From Geosiphon pyriformis (taxonomy: Eukaryota; Glomeromycota; Glomeromycetes; Archaeosporales; Geosiphonaceae), in assembly GCA_016748015.1 (NCBI GenBank), contig JAAOMT010000445.1, positions 67,239 to 131,238 of the forward strand: a stretch of DNA of 64,000 nucleotides, given 5' to 3'. Of the stretch, positions 63,592-64,000 are shown in pieces. Made by a program: the position numbers and the translations under genes. The notes under the pieces are model-generated. The model was not told the origin of the DNA. It was given only the letters and a program-made list of their open reading frames with translations, and searched no databases. Position 1 is the stretch's first letter. Each line of letters begins with the position of its first letter.

Positions 63592-64000
63592 CTACCTCCT
63601 ACCCTTAACACGTTTACGCGGTGGGTTTGGAAAGACAGGAGGTGCTTTCAAAACGGCCTTTTTCATGCTTCTTGATTTCAATGAAGGGATACCGAGTCGA
63701 TCTCGTTCTTCTTTGGTTAGAGCTTCAAGAATACAGCCGAGGCCTTTGAAAACTTCATTCACCCTTTTGCAAACAATTTATGTAAAGATCTGTATTAAAG
63801 TGACCGAGTTCACATACAATAATCCTCATTTTTGGATGAAAACGAACCAAATATTTTGCATACTTACTTTTCTTTCGGCATATACAAATCTTCCGCCAAG
63901 ACGCTAGTTTCTACCACATAACCGTCTAGCATCAGGCAAAGAGCAAACATGTAAGAGAGCAGCTTGACTAGTGAGGTCGGTGTCATTTTAGATCTGCACT
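63592..64000 (-). CDS. RPA49: RNA polymerase I subunit A49, C-terminal part (runs off the window)
   Basis: Two exons, 63868-64000 (partial) and 63592-63763, joined with phase 2 (GTAAGT donor, AAAAG acceptor). The joined C-terminus reads ...TPTSLVKLLSYMFALCLMLDGY, VETSVLAEDLYMPKEK, then VNEVFKGLGCILEALTKEE...LKAPPVFPNPPRKR and a basic end GRR. This matches the tandem winged-helix C-terminus of A49/PAF53, which stabilises elongating Pol I at rDNA in the nucleolus. The upstream part is outside the window. Confidence 0.8.

Noticed and set aside
63575-63600. TTCGAATCC motif resembling a tRNA T-loop
   Set aside because: The flanking bases do not pair as a T-stem, and no acceptor, D or anticodon arms can be formed. 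It lies in the A49 3' region.

Overview
The window is nuclear DNA of a filamentous fungus. It is very AT-rich, its genes have many small introns, and it contains a cell-wall-integrity type MAP kinase, a fungal/eukaryotic DNA topoisomerase II and the C-terminus of an RNA polymerase I A49 subunit. The LINE and Gypsy protein families, as I recognise them, resemble those that are abundant in arbuscular mycorrhizal fungi (Glomeromycotina, e.g. Rhizophagus). That placement is an inference from protein families and base composition. No rRNA or other phylogenetic marker is present.

Left half (1-26.4 kb), gene-bearing. A 12-exon plus-strand gene (824-3681) encodes a chromodomain protein with a SPOC-like middle and a long C-terminal region; this layout is like the RITS/heterochromatin subunit Chp1. 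It converges on a minus-strand gene for a mostly disordered protein of about 2,440 residues with a ubiquitin-like N-terminus (4569-12319). About 5 kb of microsatellite-rich non-coding DNA follows. Then come a complete 20-exon TOP2 gene (17222-23069) and a complete 12-exon Slt2/Mpk1-type MAP kinase gene (24031-26423), both on the minus strand.

Right part (26.4-63.4 kb), a transposon graveyard. A heavily decayed cluster (26.9-35.6 kb) holds a solo-LTR relic, the two ends of a LINE, a long inverted-repeat element, a Gypsy relic (element C) and a 1,255-bp TA-flanked TIR element sitting inside C's LTR. An AT-rich tandem repeat follows (35.6-37.5 kb). Next is a three-level nest. A nearly full-length minus-strand LINE (37.5-61.96 kb) is split inside its reverse transcriptase by Gypsy element A (40505-58076, plus strand, ATGC target duplication). 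Element A is itself split inside RNase H by Gypsy element B (46787-56651, minus strand, ACAT target duplication). Removing each insertion restores reading in the host element across the junction. A short third LINE 3' end and more AT-rich DNA lead to the A49 gene fragment at the right edge (63592-64000, minus strand).

The Gypsy elements have an unusual layout: gag, protease, a Cys-rich linker, a dUTPase domain, RT, RNase H, integrase, and then an extra ORF ('ORF3') of unknown function directly before the polypurine tract. ORF3 is recognisable in all three elements. In-frame stops in one element often align with Gln or Trp codons in a sister element, and LTR differences are mostly transitions. 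This points to C-to-T decay, either methylation-driven or RIP-like. Genes on the left are intact and intron-rich; the transposon block is uniformly dead.
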